Source of the DNA: Kineothrix sp. IPX-CK
GTDB taxonomy: Bacteria > Bacillota > Clostridia > Lachnospirales > Lachnospiraceae
DNA length: 64,000 bases
Direction of reading: 5' to 3'
NCBI RefSeq assembly: GCF_039134705.1
Contig: NZ_CP146256.1
Coordinates: 3,906,001 to 3,970,000, forward strand
Shown here: piece by piece, positions 46,950 to 56,739 of the stretch
Layout of the letters: each line of letters starts with the position of its first letter
Numbering within the stretch: position 1 is the stretch's first letter
The notes under the pieces: model-generated
Database searches by the model: none
What the model was told of the DNA's origin: nothing
What the model saw: the letters and a program-made list of their open reading frames with translations, nothing else
Made by a program: the position numbers and the translations under genes

Positions 46950-48434
46950 TTATTCCTCTTCATTCATGACTTCCCTTATGACAAATTGAGGGGAGTTATT
47001 CATAGAAATATACATTCTGCCGATGTATTCTCCTATCAGGCCAAGCATCAGCATTATCATGCCTCCTATAAATACCAGCGCCGACATCATGGAGCTAAAG
47101 CCCATGGGAACAGCAGGGTTAACAAACTTTTTAATTATCGTATATATTCCGTAAATAAATCCCATAGAAGCAAGCAGACAACCGATAGCAGTAGCAATGC
47201 GAAGAGGCTTCACACTGAACGCCGTAAAGCCGTTGAACCACAAGCCTAACAGCTTCCGAATGGTATACCCGGAGGTTCCCACCTCCCTTTCTCTATGATG
47301 TACGTTCACATTGCTGATGCGCTTCGTCGCCCGGAGCACCAGTCCGATTACGTAAGGATAAGCATTGGTATACCGCTTCATCTCCTCCACCACGAACCTC
47401 TTTGCCGCAAAGTAACTGGAAACATAAATATCCTTAGGTTTGCCCAGCATGATCCTCGCCATCTCTTCGTTTACCCAGCTTCCGAAATTACGAAACACCG
47501 AGTGCATCTTATGGTCGTATTTCGCATATACCACGTCGGAACCCTTTTCGATTTCCTCAAGCAGCTTGCCCACTTCATCGGCAGGGGTCTGTCCATCATC
47601 ATCCAGGCATACTGCCACATCGCCCTTTATATGATGAAAACCTGCCATGAGAGCTGCATGCTGTCCAAAATTCCTTGCCAGATTTATGCCCTTAATTTTC
47701 TTATTTTCCTTACACAAAGTACGAATTTCGTCTAACGTTTTATCCGGAGAGCAATCGTCAACCAGTACTATTTCGTAGTCGTATTTTTTCCCATCTTTGT
47801 TCAAGCCTTTTACCGCTTCCGTTATTTCTGCCACTACCTTGGAAAGCGTCTGCTCCGACCGGTAGCAGGGAATCACGAAGCTTATCAGCTGACTGTTATC
47901 ATCCTTTATATCTATGTCCATCAGATACATATCCTTTTTCTCACCATCCGAGCATTCCACAGCTTTTAGTATAGATCTCCTGACGAAGCCCGCCTTTTCA
48001 TAGCTGCTGACCGCTGCCTCGTTATCGGTAAATACTCTCAGTATAATCTTATAAAGCTTCATATTCTCAAAAGCATATTTTACCGCAAGCTTCGCAGCTT
48101 CCGTTCCATAGCCTTTTCCTGCCGCATCGTCTTCTCCGATGAAAATACCGTATTCTGCTTCCTTCTTGTCCATATCCACATCTCTGAAATACACGCTTCC
48201 AATAGGACGCATCCCTTCTTTTTCACAAATAATAAACTGAACGGCACTCCCTGTCTCTACCTTAGTCCTCATCCAATTCTCATGGCTTTCCGGAGTAAAG
48301 GCCTCTCTGAATATGAAATTTCTCCTGACCCTTTCCTTATTCCTCCACATCACAATACAATCCGTATCTTCATAAGTCATTGGTCTAAGTATTATATTCT
48401 TCCCGATGATATTCATAGTCTGCATAAAACTCAT
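46950..48434 (-). CDS. Fusion: GNAT acetyltransferase plus polyprenyl-phosphate GT2 (GtrB/DPM1-like)
   Basis: 494 residues in two modules. Residues 1-175 are a GNAT domain (NIILRPMTYEDTDCIV, ACoA loop in AAGKGYGTEAAKLAV, VSSYEKAGFVR). Residues 180-494 are a DPM1/GtrB-type GT2: LISFVIPCYRSEQTL, VLVDDCSPDKTL, DXD region CLDDDGQTPADEV, and two C-terminal membrane helices. The GT2 part should make undecaprenyl-phosphate sugar; the GNAT part could acetylate an amino sugar. The pairing suggests the acetylated sugar is made and loaded by one enzyme. The ATG at 48434 lies just after AAGGAG. Confidence 0.87.
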   Translation of the reverse strand: MSFMQTMNIIGKNIILRPMTYEDTDCIVMWRNKERVRRNFIFREAFTPESHENWMRTKVETGSAVQFIICEKEGMRPIGSVYFRDVDMDKKEAEYGIFIGEDDAAGKGYGTEAAKLAVKYAFENMKLYKIILRVFTDNEAAVSSYEKAGFVRRSILKAVECSDGEKKDMYLMDIDIKDDNSQLISFVIPCYRSEQTLSKVVAEITEAVKGLNKDGKKYDYEIVLVDDCSPDKTLDEIRTLCKENKKIKGINLARNFGQHAALMAGFHHIKGDVAVCLDDDGQTPADEVGKLLEEIEKGSDVVYAKYDHKMHSVFRNFGSWVNEEMARIMLGKPKDIYVSSYFAAKRFVVEEMKRYTNAYPYVIGLVLRATKRISNVNVHHREREVGTSGYTIRKLLGLWFNGFTAFSVKPLRIATAIGCLLASMGFIYGIYTIIKKFVNPAVPMGFSSMMSALVFIGGMIMLMLGLIGEYIGRMYISMNNSPQFVIREVMNEEE

Positions 48435-48469
48435 ATGCTCCTTCCCCGCGTAATAAAATTATTCTTTAA

Positions 48470-50392
48470 TCACTCCACAATCTCTTCGGTTATATATCCT
48501 TGGATTTCATACACGCCGATTATTCCGTTTATTGTGTCAACCAGCCTTACCTTTGTCTCCACTCCCTGATCCGCGTAATAATCCGTCAAAAAGTCCGTAC
48601 CCATTTCAAGCTCCGCCATCATATAGACGTTCTCGTCATAGGCGAGCGCCTCCTGCATGGAGCTTAGTCCAAATGCTTTCAATTTCTTATCATAAAGCGG
48701 GCTTTTATTCAGCCAGCCTCCCATAATGTCGTAATTAGCAATATGATTATTTACATTCTGAAACATCTTCTCGGAATACGGTATTTCGGTAACGGGGTCC
48801 GATACAGAAGAATACACATCGATAAAATAAAAATTGTCCTCATGAGAGCGGCAGTATTCCTTCATCGCTATGTCTGTTTTATTCGCTTCCCTGCGCGCTG
48901 CATATTCCGCATCTACCTTCCCGATCCCCGGCAGAAGGGAAGCCGCAGCCGTCAGTGCGATAACTGCCGAAAAAACTGCCGTCGCTTTTATCTTTCCACA
49001 GATTCGAGCTTCGATTCCTTGGCCTTCCATATGAAGCATAGACCATAAGATGCATAATTCTATCAGATACAAGGAATGAGTAATGCGTTCCGGATAGCGT
49101 CCGTTTATGAGAATATACATCCAGAGCACGGTTCTTACAAATCCCATAAGAAGCAACTTCCAGACTATTCTCCACACCCCGGCACAGGTCCGGTTGCCGC
49201 GCACCGCTTCGCCTTCCCATGTAAGACGATCTTTTGTCAGACATTTTTTTGTCGAACAATTCTTTGTCCTGCATACCTCATTCCATATTCCTGCGATAAA
49301 AACGGAAATATACGACAATACTACCATGACATTCCACGGATAATCATCGGGATTCGTCGAACCTTCCGGTTCCTTGTGGAAAGTCCTATAACGGTATTCC
49401 CACAGCTTCTCCACAAAATTTTCTCTCAGAGATACCGTCTGCTGCCTGACATCAGATTGATACTCCGCCATAGCGTTAAGTATTCCAGCGTCTAATGTAT
49501 CGTCCATGCCGAAATTATATCTCTCGAGCAGCATATCCTGTTCCGCCTTAGTAATTCCCAGCCTCTCATACAGCTTTTCATTCCGTTCATAGGGCGGAAT
49601 CTCTTGAAAATCATACAGCTTGGTCCTGCTGTCGAAATAATCGATGAAGTTCCTCCAGTTTCCTCCGCTGTATGCCGCATCATTTACCACATAAAGCAAT
49701 ACGATGCCCGCCAGAATACTTCCAATAACACCCAAGTATTTCACTATATTTTCCGTAGAAAAGAGCGCCGCTTTCCCGTGGCCCTCCATGGACCATCTGT
49801 ATATACCCGCCGCGCAAATAAAGGGCAGTGCAAGAAGAAGCATTTCCGAACGTATGCCGAACGCCACAATGACCAGAATAATGCTGCATAGGTTCCTTTT
49901 TATAAATTTTCTTACGGAAGGTTCGGTCTTTGACGTGACGAATAAAAAAGCTGCCGTTCCTGCCAGCAATGCGGAAGTGACCGTATACTGTATGAATATA
50001 AAATGCTGCAGAAACAGTACCGTCATCACAAGGCCCTCCAGCCCTGCCATCAGCAGCTTGGAGACCGTACTCCTTCGAAAGCAAAGGCTTCTTTGCACGA
50101 TGAGATAAAAGCAGACAAACTGACACCCGCACAGAAAGATACCATAAACCGGCGCCTGTGGAAAAACACGGTAAATCAGGCTGATCAACAGGCTCATAGG
50201 ATACAACATCTGTATGTTGCGGCTTTCCGGTTCGCCTGTATAGACCCCTGCCAGAATATCCTTCATCACCACATCATCGTTCAAATCGAAATAATAATCA
50301 TACCGCACCGCCGCCAGCACGCCCAGAATTATCATAAGCCCCGCTGCAATTATTTTATTATCATGTTTTTTATAAAACCTGCTAAGCACCAT
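48470..50392 (-). CDS. Polytopic membrane protein of unknown family (GT-C-like layout)
   Basis: 640 residues. About ten membrane helices in residues 15-460 and a soluble external C-terminal domain (about 480-640). Near the start, YYFDLNDDVVMKDILAGVYTG puts an acidic pair just outside the first helix, as in the DUF6056-like and GT-C proteins of this window. A hydrophilic loop near residue 378-396 carries a five-residue repeat (TKNCS, TKKCL, TKDRL). I do not recognise a named family. AAAGGA lies 5 nt before the ATG, which overlaps the upstream gene by 11 bp. Confidence 0.7.
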   Translation of the reverse strand: MVLSRFYKKHDNKIIAAGLMIILGVLAAVRYDYYFDLNDDVVMKDILAGVYTGEPESRNIQMLYPMSLLISLIYRVFPQAPVYGIFLCGCQFVCFYLIVQRSLCFRRSTVSKLLMAGLEGLVMTVLFLQHFIFIQYTVTSALLAGTAAFLFVTSKTEPSVRKFIKRNLCSIILVIVAFGIRSEMLLLALPFICAAGIYRWSMEGHGKAALFSTENIVKYLGVIGSILAGIVLLYVVNDAAYSGGNWRNFIDYFDSRTKLYDFQEIPPYERNEKLYERLGITKAEQDMLLERYNFGMDDTLDAGILNAMAEYQSDVRQQTVSLRENFVEKLWEYRYRTFHKEPEGSTNPDDYPWNVMVVLSYISVFIAGIWNEVCRTKNCSTKKCLTKDRLTWEGEAVRGNRTCAGVWRIVWKLLLMGFVRTVLWMYILINGRYPERITHSLYLIELCILWSMLHMEGQGIEARICGKIKATAVFSAVIALTAAASLLPGIGKVDAEYAARREANKTDIAMKEYCRSHEDNFYFIDVYSSVSDPVTEIPYSEKMFQNVNNHIANYDIMGGWLNKSPLYDKKLKAFGLSSMQEALAYDENVYMMAELEMGTDFLTDYYADQGVETKVRLVDTINGIIGVYEIQGYITEEIVE

Positions 50393-51512
50393 AGAATTCC
50401 TTTACCTTACCGGCAACATAGTCCACTTCCTGCTCCTTAAGTTTATAGAACATCGGCAGCCGCAAAAGTCTCTCGCTTTCCTTTGTGGTATATATGTCCT
50501 CTCCGTGGAATCGTCCGAATTTTATACCTGCCGGAGCCGAATGGAGAGGCACATAATGGAACACCGAAAGGATTTCGTTCTTCTTCAGAAAAGCGATGAG
50601 CGCCGCTCTTTCTTCCATGTCCTTCGTCTTTATATAGAACATATGCCCGTTGTGGATACATCCCTCCGGCACTTTGGGAAGCTCTATTTTTCCACTCTCC
50701 ATAAGACGGCTTAGTCTTTCATAATATTGCTTCCATCTCGCCAGACGGATATCGTTGATTTCATCCGCCATCTCTAACTGCGCATATAAATAAGCTGCGT
50801 TCATATCGCTGGGCAGGTAGGAGGAACCATGATTCATCCACCGGTATTTATCCACCTGGCCTCTGAAAAATTTGCTTCTGTCCGTACCTTTTTCTCTGAA
50901 AATCTCCGCATCTTCGATGTATTTCTCATCCCGGATCAGCAAAGCGCCGCCTTCTCCCATGCTGTAGTTTTTCGTTTCATGGAAGCTGAAGCAGCCGAAA
51001 TCTCCGATAGTTCCAAGCGGCTTTCCCTTATAAGAAGCCATAATCCCCTGTGCTGCATCCTCTACCACGATTAGCTGATGTTTCCTCGCAATTTCCATGA
51101 TTTTATCCATCTCGCAGGACACGCCTGCATAGTGAACTACCGCAATTGCCCTCGTTTTCCCGGTAACGGCAGCTTCAATGAGATTTTCGTCTATGTTCAT
51201 CGTATCAGGCCGTATATCTACAAATACGATTCTGGCCCCCCTCAGCACAAAGGCATCCGCCGTAGATACGAACGTGAAGGAAGGCATGATCACTTCATCC
51301 CCTTCCTTTATCTCAGCAAGGAGAGCCGCCAGCTCAAGCGCGTGGGTGCATGAGGTAGTAAGAAGACTCTTGCTCGTGCCCGTCCTTTCCTCTATCCACG
51401 TACTGCACCTGCGGGTAAATTCTCCGTCTCCGCATATCTTCTGGTTTTCTACCGCCTGCCGCATATACTCCATTTCTTTTCCCGTAAATGGAGGCACATT
51501 AAAGTTAATCAT
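50382..51512 (-). CDS. wecE: WecE/RffA-like sugar 4-aminotransferase
   Basis: 376 residues when started at ATG 51512 (INFNVPPFTGKEMEYM), the exact length usual for RffA/WecE, which aminates dTDP-4-keto-6-deoxy-glucose to the 4-amino-galactose sugar. Blocks: SCTHALELAALL, PSFTFVSTADAFVLRGA, DAAQGIMASYKG, and the PLP lysine in SFHETKNYSMGEGGA. Earlier starts up to 51644 would run into the upstream gene. No dTDP-glucose pathway genes (rmlA, rmlB) are in the window, so the substrate is uncertain. It is the second aminotransferase here besides 39260. Confidence 0.9.
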   Translation of the reverse strand: MINFNVPPFTGKEMEYMRQAVENQKICGDGEFTRRCSTWIEERTGTSKSLLTTSCTHALELAALLAEIKEGDEVIMPSFTFVSTADAFVLRGARIVFVDIRPDTMNIDENLIEAAVTGKTRAIAVVHYAGVSCEMDKIMEIARKHQLIVVEDAAQGIMASYKGKPLGTIGDFGCFSFHETKNYSMGEGGALLIRDEKYIEDAEIFREKGTDRSKFFRGQVDKYRWMNHGSSYLPSDMNAAYLYAQLEMADEINDIRLARWKQYYERLSRLMESGKIELPKVPEGCIHNGHMFYIKTKDMEERAALIAFLKKNEILSVFHYVPLHSAPAGIKFGRFHGEDIYTTKESERLLRLPMFYKLKEQEVDYVAGKVKEFYGA

Positions 51513-51555
51513 AATATTCATTCTCCCTTTCGATTTATTCCTGCGGGCAATGAGC

Positions 51556-51573
51556 CAAGCACAAGCTTGCTTG
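51556..51573 (-). other. Short hairpin between the membrane protein and the WecE-like gene
   Basis: CAAGCA and TGCTTG (6 bp) flank a 6-nt loop in the 70-bp gap between the two genes. No T-run follows. It is a weak structure of uncertain meaning. Confidence 0.3.
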
Positions 51574-51582
51574 CATTTGACT

Positions 51583-53268
51583 TTATTGCTGATACACCTT
51601 GTAATTTTCATTTTCAAATACGCACCGATAATTATGTGACGCAATAAAATCCAGTATCAAATCCGACTTTTCTCCGGATACAATTTCCTTTCCCGTGTCG
51701 TTATGAAGGACTACCGTAGGCAGAGTATCTATTTCTTCAAGCGCACGGTCGAGAGCATCGTAGGTATTGCTTGGTATCTCCGGCCAAGTGGTGAAAATGG
51801 CGGCGGGTACATCCAGAATATAGCTAAGTCCAGGCGCATCTCCCCAAAAGATTGCCGGCTCATTAGAAAGTTTTCCCTCTTGCCAGAACGCAATAAGACT
51901 GTTCAGGCTTGCTGCATTTTCGCTGGTCGTATACATCCCCGCCAGCACACTGCTGTTCTCCACCTGAGAGTCCCTCTTTTCCCCGTATATTCCGTCCCGG
52001 AACACATACCTACAGCCAAAGCCGATTCCCTGTACAAGAATCATCAGTATAATCGCCGCGGCAAATGCCTGAAACGGGAAATAAACCGCTCGTCCTTTTA
52101 TCTTTAGCCATATCCGGTAACAGGCCCATAAGGTATAGGGAGCGACCAAAAACAGGTTGTTCATATTCTGATAGGTGTAATTATTGCTTCCAATTGGCGT
52201 GACCACAATAATGATGAGCACGATAGCGGCCAGTATGCGCTCCTCTTTGTACGACCTGCCGGAAATAAAGCCCCCGATTCCCGCAATACAGCAAATAACA
52301 GACAAAATGAGAAACAACATCATCCACTGGAAAACACTTCCTTCATTATAGTAGCGCAGAGAGAACATACCCTGACCCAGATAAAAACGAAACAATACTA
52401 AAATTCCAATGCAGTACAGAAGTTTTTTAAGCCTTTCGTACTGTCCCCTTTTTATATAAAACATAATGATTCCCGCAAATATACATGGAATCATGTAAGC
52501 AATCCACTTCAAAGAAGATGCATATGCGCTTGCGATATCGGAAAGCATTCCAATAAGAGTGTAATCGGACGCTTCTTCCGTCATCCCGAACAGCCCGCTT
52601 ATCATGCCGATAAAGGAATCCATTCCATACCTTGCAATTATGATAAGCAGAATACTGCCTATTCCCACAAAGTATCCAACAAGGCAAAGCCCTGTTTTTT
52701 TAACGATAACAGAAATCTTATCTTTATTCAGCCATCCTGCGAACCACAGCGCCACGATCAAAGCTGCTTCCACGAGGTTGGGAAAGCGCACCATAACATT
52801 GAGCCCAAGACTTGCTCCCGCCAATATATAATAGCTTTTCCTATCGCTTATCAGCGCCCGATAGAGCAAGATACTCCCTGCTGCAAACAAGAAATAAGTC
52901 AGATAATTATACAAAATCGTCGTAGGACACCAGCAAAGGCTAAGAGCGATCATCTCTCCGACAAAAGCTATCCCCCCGTCCATCCAATGCCTTAAAGCAT
53001 AATAACAGATGAGCGCCAGAGCGCTTAAAAGCAGCCCCGTATATATATTCATACCCAAAAGTGTATTTCCAAGGGGCAGCTTCATCAAAAAAGATCCAGC
53101 CACATTCGCCAGATAGGTCGCCAGCACCCATGTAATATCCATCCGATCCATAAAGCGGTAATATCCCAGCGAATAGGTAGTATCCGTAATGTCGATTCCC
53201 TGATTGATAAGAAGCAAAGGATAAAGAAACAATATGAACGGAAACACTGTCTTCTCCGCTATTTTCAT
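51583..53268 (-). CDS. Polytopic membrane protein of unknown family (GT-C-like layout)
   Basis: About 561 residues with some twelve hydrophobic segments. After the first helix, INQGIDITDTTYSLGYYRFMDR gives two acidic positions in the first external loop, as in GT-C/GT39-type enzymes. The C-terminal 120 residues are soluble and external. No family is recognised with certainty. ATG 53268 is preceded by AAAGGG; an earlier ATG at 53304 has no ribosome site. With its neighbours at 45120 and 48470 it forms a run of large membrane proteins in this stretch. Confidence 0.7.
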   Translation of the reverse strand: MKIAEKTVFPFILFLYPLLLINQGIDITDTTYSLGYYRFMDRMDITWVLATYLANVAGSFLMKLPLGNTLLGMNIYTGLLLSALALICYYALRHWMDGGIAFVGEMIALSLCWCPTTILYNYLTYFLFAAGSILLYRALISDRKSYYILAGASLGLNVMVRFPNLVEAALIVALWFAGWLNKDKISVIVKKTGLCLVGYFVGIGSILLIIIARYGMDSFIGMISGLFGMTEEASDYTLIGMLSDIASAYASSLKWIAYMIPCIFAGIIMFYIKRGQYERLKKLLYCIGILVLFRFYLGQGMFSLRYYNEGSVFQWMMLFLILSVICCIAGIGGFISGRSYKEERILAAIVLIIIVVTPIGSNNYTYQNMNNLFLVAPYTLWACYRIWLKIKGRAVYFPFQAFAAAIILMILVQGIGFGCRYVFRDGIYGEKRDSQVENSSVLAGMYTTSENAASLNSLIAFWQEGKLSNEPAIFWGDAPGLSYILDVPAAIFTTWPEIPSNTYDALDRALEEIDTLPTVVLHNDTGKEIVSGEKSDLILDFIASHNYRCVFENENYKVYQQ

Positions 53269-53318
53269 ATACACATTCCCTTTCCAATCCGTAAGCGTTC
53301 TCATTCAAATACCCCTCT

Positions 53319-53334
53319 GTCCGCTTAGGCGGAC
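53319..53334 (-). other. Hairpin after the acyltransferase gene
   Basis: GTCCGC and GCGGAC flank TTAG (6-bp stem) in the 88-bp gap between 53268 and 53357. No U-run follows, so it is not a clear terminator. It may only slow or protect the transcript. Confidence 0.3.
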
Positions 53335-53356
53335 GCTAACTTCAATCTAATCTCTT

Positions 53357-54469
53357 TTATGAAAAGCTGCTGTCAATTTTCTTAAGCCATGCCGCCGGCT
53401 TAGTCTTCGCCAGGTGCCTGCCGATGTAAGCGAAGATAATTCTGCGTACTGCATCTATAAAGATTCCTGTCAAATACACCAGAAACACGGACAGCAATAA
53501 ATGAACAACAAAGCCACCTACACCCGCTTCACTTACCGGTCCGATGAATTCATCCAGCCATCCGGTCCACATCGAGCGAATATCGATATGCTCATGGAAC
53601 AAATAAACGCCGAAAGTAAGGGGAGAGATGGCGCATATAATATCAGCCGCTCTCTCCGGTATCTTCACATAGCGGAAAGCACAAAATAATGAAACGGCGC
53701 CCGCCAGGCAAAGCAAATAATTATAATGGAACGGCACCGTAGAGTAATAAGCGAAGGCGCCCGTTTTTTCATGGATATAATAAAATACGCATACGACAAC
53801 AAATATGGCAAAGGCACAGCCCGCATAGGCAATCCATGCACGCCTGCCTGTAGAAAAGGATTTCAGTCCATACAGCCTGATATAAGCCGCAATCAGATAA
53901 ACGCACAAAAACCAGCCAAAGTCATAACCGAACCTGTCTGTAACAAACTGCACCGGAGAGATGCTTTTGAACCCGCAAAAGAATACGAGCAGCAACACAA
54001 GGGTAATCTGCAGCTGTTTCCTGTTCATCGTTTTCACCGCCAGATTGAGCACCGGGGTAAAAAGATACAGAATTACATAAGAGGTTGCAAACCAATAATG
54101 CTCCGTCTCTATAGGAAATAAATATTGTATCCATAAGTAAATACCGCCCGCTCCATTTCCTGCAGCTCCGCTCCCCAGCATGAAGAGGGGAATGAGCGTC
54201 GAATAGAACAGCACCTGACAAATGAGAACTACGATACGTTTTATTTTAAATCCCGCTTCTACGAGAAAGTAGCCGCTGATCAACACATATACGTTGACCG
54301 CCACGATGCAGAAAGACTCTATGAGGGTCCCTATGATTTTCTTCGCATCCGCACTCTCTCCCAAGGAAAGCAATGCACCGGTATGATTCAGGTAATGCAG
54401 TGTCACCACCATGAACATTGCGATGATTCTTAACAGTTCGTAGTTTGCCTGACGTTTCGAATTCGACAT
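53357..54469 (-). CDS. Acyltransferase-3 family membrane O-acyltransferase
   Basis: 370 residues with about ten membrane helices. The N-terminus YELLRIIAMFMVVTLHYLNHTG contains the conserved histidine of acyltransferase-3 proteins (OafA/WecH), and NVYVLISGYFLV near residue 60 is also typical. It likely O-acetylates a sugar of the glycan using acetyl-CoA. It is the only obvious integral O-acetyltransferase here and sits next to GtrA and the ABC flippase. GGGAG precedes the ATG by 6 nt. Confidence 0.87.
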   Translation of the reverse strand: MSNSKRQANYELLRIIAMFMVVTLHYLNHTGALLSLGESADAKKIIGTLIESFCIVAVNVYVLISGYFLVEAGFKIKRIVVLICQVLFYSTLIPLFMLGSGAAGNGAGGIYLWIQYLFPIETEHYWFATSYVILYLFTPVLNLAVKTMNRKQLQITLVLLLVFFCGFKSISPVQFVTDRFGYDFGWFLCVYLIAAYIRLYGLKSFSTGRRAWIAYAGCAFAIFVVVCVFYYIHEKTGAFAYYSTVPFHYNYLLCLAGAVSLFCAFRYVKIPERAADIICAISPLTFGVYLFHEHIDIRSMWTGWLDEFIGPVSEAGVGGFVVHLLLSVFLVYLTGIFIDAVRRIIFAYIGRHLAKTKPAAWLKKIDSSFS

Positions 54470-54479
54470 ACGTCTCTCC

Positions 54480-54920
54480 CTAAGCTTCTTTTTTTCTGAA
54501 CACCCAAAGCTTACTGAAAATATAATTACATACGATTACGATTACATTACATATAAATTTGGAAACAACATCATCCACACGAATTACATCTACCAAAATA
54601 TACATGAGGACGAGTTCCATGATTCCCGTTACAATTCTTGCGCTAATAAACGATACGAATTCTTTATGCATTCCGGTTTTATCCGTTACCTTACTTTTAA
54701 ATACGAAGGTACGGTTTGTCCAGTAGGCGAAGAGAACCGCCACGACCCATGCGAAGGCAGTCGCTATCAGAACCAGTACCACCTTGTCCTCATCCGCTCC
54801 AAGCACCTTAGCTGCCGCCGCGTAGGCGAGCATATTTACAAGAAATGCGAGAAAACCGTAGAATAAATAATTCACCGCCTCCTCATATTTTTTGTACATA
54901 TTAATAATAAATTCTATCAT
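54480..54920 (-). CDS. GtrA-family membrane protein
   Basis: 146 residues and four membrane helices with the GtrA pattern (YLFYGFLAFLVNMLAYA near the start, FAYWTNRTFVFKSK in the middle, CNYIFSKLWVFRKK at the end). GtrA proteins are thought to flip undecaprenyl-phosphate-linked sugars across the membrane for GtrC-like enzymes. GtrB-type GT2 enzymes at 46950 and 57766 and several GT-C-like proteins would complete such a route. AAGGA precedes the ATG by 7 nt. Confidence 0.9.
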   Translation of the reverse strand: MIEFIINMYKKYEEAVNYLFYGFLAFLVNMLAYAAAAKVLGADEDKVVLVLIATAFAWVVAVLFAYWTNRTFVFKSKVTDKTGMHKEFVSFISARIVTGIMELVLMYILVDVIRVDDVVSKFICNVIVIVCNYIFSKLWVFRKKEA

Positions 54921-54960
54921 CGTTTCTTCCTTTTGCTTTTTGCAATCCTTTCGTCTTATA

Positions 54961-56712
54961 TTACCTTTCCCTCGATGCTTGTCCGTTTTCTACACGGTAG
55001 ACGATGTCGCATTTTTCAATCGTCTGTAATCTATGGGCGATAATAACCAATGTCTTTCTTCCGTGCAGGCGATTGATGGATTCCATAATTGCCGCCTCCG
55101 TATCGTTGTCCAGAGCAGAGGTTGCTTCATCCAGAACCAATACCTCCGGGTCCTCGAACAGTGCACGGGCTATACCGATACGCTGCCTTTGCCCTCCGGA
55201 TATGCGGATCCCTCTTTCTCCGATGCCTGTATCAAGCCCCTCGGGCAGCCCTCGCACGAACTCGTCAAGCTGCGCTTCCTTCAGCGCCTGCCATACCTTA
55301 TTATCGTCAATATCCTCATCCGCATAGCCAAAGGCAACATTTTTACGGATCGTAGAATCGATCATAAAGATGGTCTGCGGAATATAGCCGATATTTTTCA
55401 GCCACGATTCATAATTCTCCCTGACTTCTATGCCATCCGCCAGTATCTCGCCCTCCTGCAGGCGCAGAAGCCCCAGCATGATATCAACCACTGTAGTTTT
55501 GCCCGCTCCCGAAGTTCCAACGACGCCGACGGACTTTCCTACCGGAATGCTCATCGTCGCTTTATCGAAGATGAGAACATCTGTATTAGGGTATTTATAC
55601 GTGATATTCTTTAAAAGTATTTCCCTTTTAACCGGAAGTTTCTCAATATTTCGTTTTTGCCTATAAACTTCCTCCTTATAATCGATGTTTTCATCCCGGA
55701 TATCCTCCTGAAGATTATCCGTTACTCCCATGAAAAACGGCTCAAAATAAGCGATGGAGGTCAGATAATTGTTGATACGGTTGGCGCTTGGAATCAGGCG
55801 CATCGCCGCCACGGCCAGCGTCGTAATCTGAGGCACGATATCGGCCACCGCCGTTCCTCCCGATATTTTTATCATCAGATAAAAGACCATGCCCGCAATC
55901 GCTACAGTCTCTATCAGAAGTCTCGGAGTGGCATTAAATATATTATAGCGCTGCACGGCATTTACATATCCTGCTCCGCAGGCGGAATATTCGTTAATAA
56001 AATAATTTTCTTTATTTGCCACTTTGATTTCTTTAATACCCATGACCGACTGCTCAATCCACTTATACAGTCCGCTGTAATAGTCCTGATTCTCTTCTCC
56101 GGCCTTACGCATGATGGGTTTTAAGATTCCTTTGATTATTAAGAGCACTGCAACTAACAGCACCGAAACCGTCGCCGTCATCATCACATCCGATTTCAGA
56201 CAGACGCACACCAGACACACGAATACAATCAGCTCGCTGAAAAGCTGCAGAAGGCTCAAAATCAAGCCATACATATTGTTGACGTCAGAGGTGATGCTGC
56301 GCTGGATTACCGAAGTATCCGCGTTCAGATAGTATTCGTAGGGCCGCTTCATAAAATTGATCATCATTCTTCTTGAAGTGGCAAATTGATTGCTGTATAC
56401 AAATTTAAGCTGCACCTTATTTTGAAAAAATAAATAGGAATTCTTCACAGCGAACACCACGATCAAGGCTCCCATGACTACCATCGTAAATTGTGCAACG
56501 CTCTGCATATGAAACATATCGTATATTGTCGATAAGAGCTTATTCTTCTCGATTGCATCCGGGTCTGTGATTACCGCTGCAACGGGATAAACCATGCCGA
56601 TTCCCAAGGTCTCCAGCACCGCCCCTATCAACATGATGAATACAAGGCCCACCATCTTTTCCTTCTGTTTTCTGTCCAGTAATATATTTAACTTTGCCAG
56701 TATTTTTACCAT
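54961..56712 (-). CDS. ABC transporter (PglK/MsbA-like), second copy
   Basis: About 583 residues, a paralogue of the transporter at 16178. Six membrane helices (about 20-310), then Walker A GTSGAGKTT, signature ISGGQRQR, Walker B VLVLDEATSALD and switch IIAHRL. It likely flips a lipid-linked saccharide. I place the start at ATG 56712 (AGAGG at 56724-56728). A longer reading to 56826 runs through the hairpin leader and gives no plausible domain. It has its own candidate promoter at 56817-56846. Confidence 0.87.
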   Translation of the reverse strand: MVKILAKLNILLDRKQKEKMVGLVFIMLIGAVLETLGIGMVYPVAAVITDPDAIEKNKLLSTIYDMFHMQSVAQFTMVVMGALIVVFAVKNSYLFFQNKVQLKFVYSNQFATSRRMMINFMKRPYEYYLNADTSVIQRSITSDVNNMYGLILSLLQLFSELIVFVCLVCVCLKSDVMMTATVSVLLVAVLLIIKGILKPIMRKAGEENQDYYSGLYKWIEQSVMGIKEIKVANKENYFINEYSACGAGYVNAVQRYNIFNATPRLLIETVAIAGMVFYLMIKISGGTAVADIVPQITTLAVAAMRLIPSANRINNYLTSIAYFEPFFMGVTDNLQEDIRDENIDYKEEVYRQKRNIEKLPVKREILLKNITYKYPNTDVLIFDKATMSIPVGKSVGVVGTSGAGKTTVVDIMLGLLRLQEGEILADGIEVRENYESWLKNIGYIPQTIFMIDSTIRKNVAFGYADEDIDDNKVWQALKEAQLDEFVRGLPEGLDTGIGERGIRISGGQRQRIGIARALFEDPEVLVLDEATSALDNDTEAAIMESINRLHGRKTLVIIAHRLQTIEKCDIVYRVENGQASRER

Positions 56713-56739
56713 TCGGTGTCTTACCTCTGCTCGTTTATT

